From Gammaproteobacteria bacterium (GTDB lineage Bacteria; Pseudomonadota; Gammaproteobacteria; GCA-001735895), in assembly GCA_030595795.1 (NCBI GenBank), contig JAUVCH010000014.1:1-51584 (forward strand): 51,584 nt of DNA, in the 5' to 3' direction. Made by a program: the position numbers and the translations under genes. Below the pieces are notes generated by a model. It saw nothing but the letters and a program-made list of their open reading frames with translations, made no database searches and was not told where the DNA came from. Below are positions 51,413-51,584 of this stretch, piece by piece. Within the stretch, counting starts at the first letter, position 1, and the number at the start of each line of letters is the position of its first letter.

Positions 51413-51584
51413 TCATGGGGTCAAATCTTGACTTAACACATTGAAAGCACTTCTCACCTGCTTATCGTCTTGCATTAACTGATTCAACCTTCGAATTGTC
51501 TGCGACACTGTCGAATAATGCCCTACATTAAATTTAGTAGCAATATCGGCTAACCTGGCACTTCCCGCTTCCTGGCACAGCTTC
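51413..51584 (-). mobile_element. C-terminus of a REP-associated tyrosine (Y1) transposase, cut by the window edge
   Basis: The last 56 residues of an open frame entering from the right edge, ending at TGA 51415-51413. The DnaA-like helix-turn-helix segment LADIATKFNVGHYSTVSQTI is the C-terminal module commonly found in REP-associated (IS200/IS605-related, TnpA-REP) proteins, and the gene ends with the SQDLTP terminus (sequence GTCAAGATTTGACCCC on the coding strand) seen in many of them. The catalytic HUH and tyrosine residues lie outside the window. Confidence 0.7.

Overview
The window looks like a chromosomal segment of a marine, aerobic gammaproteobacterium. The housekeeping genes are of gammaproteobacterial type and order: ygfB-pepP-ubiH-ubiI followed by gcvH, then dgkA-lgt-thyA-apaG-apaH, and on the other strand lptD-surA-pdxA with rsmA-folA. 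A ubiquinone pathway and LPS export (lptD with its four cysteines) imply a Gram-negative respiring cell. A DddP-type DMSP lyase points to a marine habitat. I do not name a genus.

Layout. 1-9.4 kb: core genes on the plus strand. A YejM/PbgA-like inner-membrane sulfatase gene at 4952-6111 is broken by a large internal deletion plus a frame change. 9.5-11.2 kb: a small signalling group (FecR/LysM-like exported protein, ComFB, a single-domain FHA protein). 11.3-19.1 kb: the minus-strand folA, rsmA, pdxA, surA and lptD set. It is split between rsmA and pdxA by an AT-rich island of about 2 kb, bounded by a 14-bp inverted repeat and containing an 80-bp imperfect direct repeat, a DUF6155 gene, a GNAT-like fragment and a higBA toxin-antitoxin operon. 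19.2-29.5 kb: a DUF3179 protein, then a LysR-controlled group (class V aminotransferase-like protein, DMGDH/sarcosine-dehydrogenase-like flavoprotein, DddP). It is followed by a cyclase-FHA fusion, a phosphonate monoester hydrolase/sulfatase and a PilZ protein.

29.5-47 kb: a large nitrogen-scavenging region. A cobalt-type nitrile hydratase operon (minus) diverges from a reductive pyrimidine degradation operon (plus): nitrilase-type beta-ureidopropionase, dihydropyrimidinase, M20-type beta-ureidopropionase, PreT, PreA and an NCS1 permease. These are followed by a BMP-type nucleoside ABC importer, a yeast-FCY1-like cytosine deaminase, an MscS channel, a RutR-like TetR regulator and upp. Together they can import nucleosides and bases, deaminate cytosine to uracil, salvage uracil as UMP or degrade it to beta-alanine, CO2 and ammonia. 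A GabT-like aminotransferase at 49.7-51.0 kb could transaminate beta-alanine.

47.1-51.6 kb: a phytanoyl-CoA-dioxygenase-like gene with an in-frame amber stop, a LysR/PNPOx-like divergent pair, the aminotransferase, a DUF302 remnant, and the C-terminus of a REP-associated (Y1) transposase running off the right edge.

No rRNA, tRNA or CRISPR array was recognised. No intergenic gap outside the rsmA-pdxA island exceeds about 260 bases.
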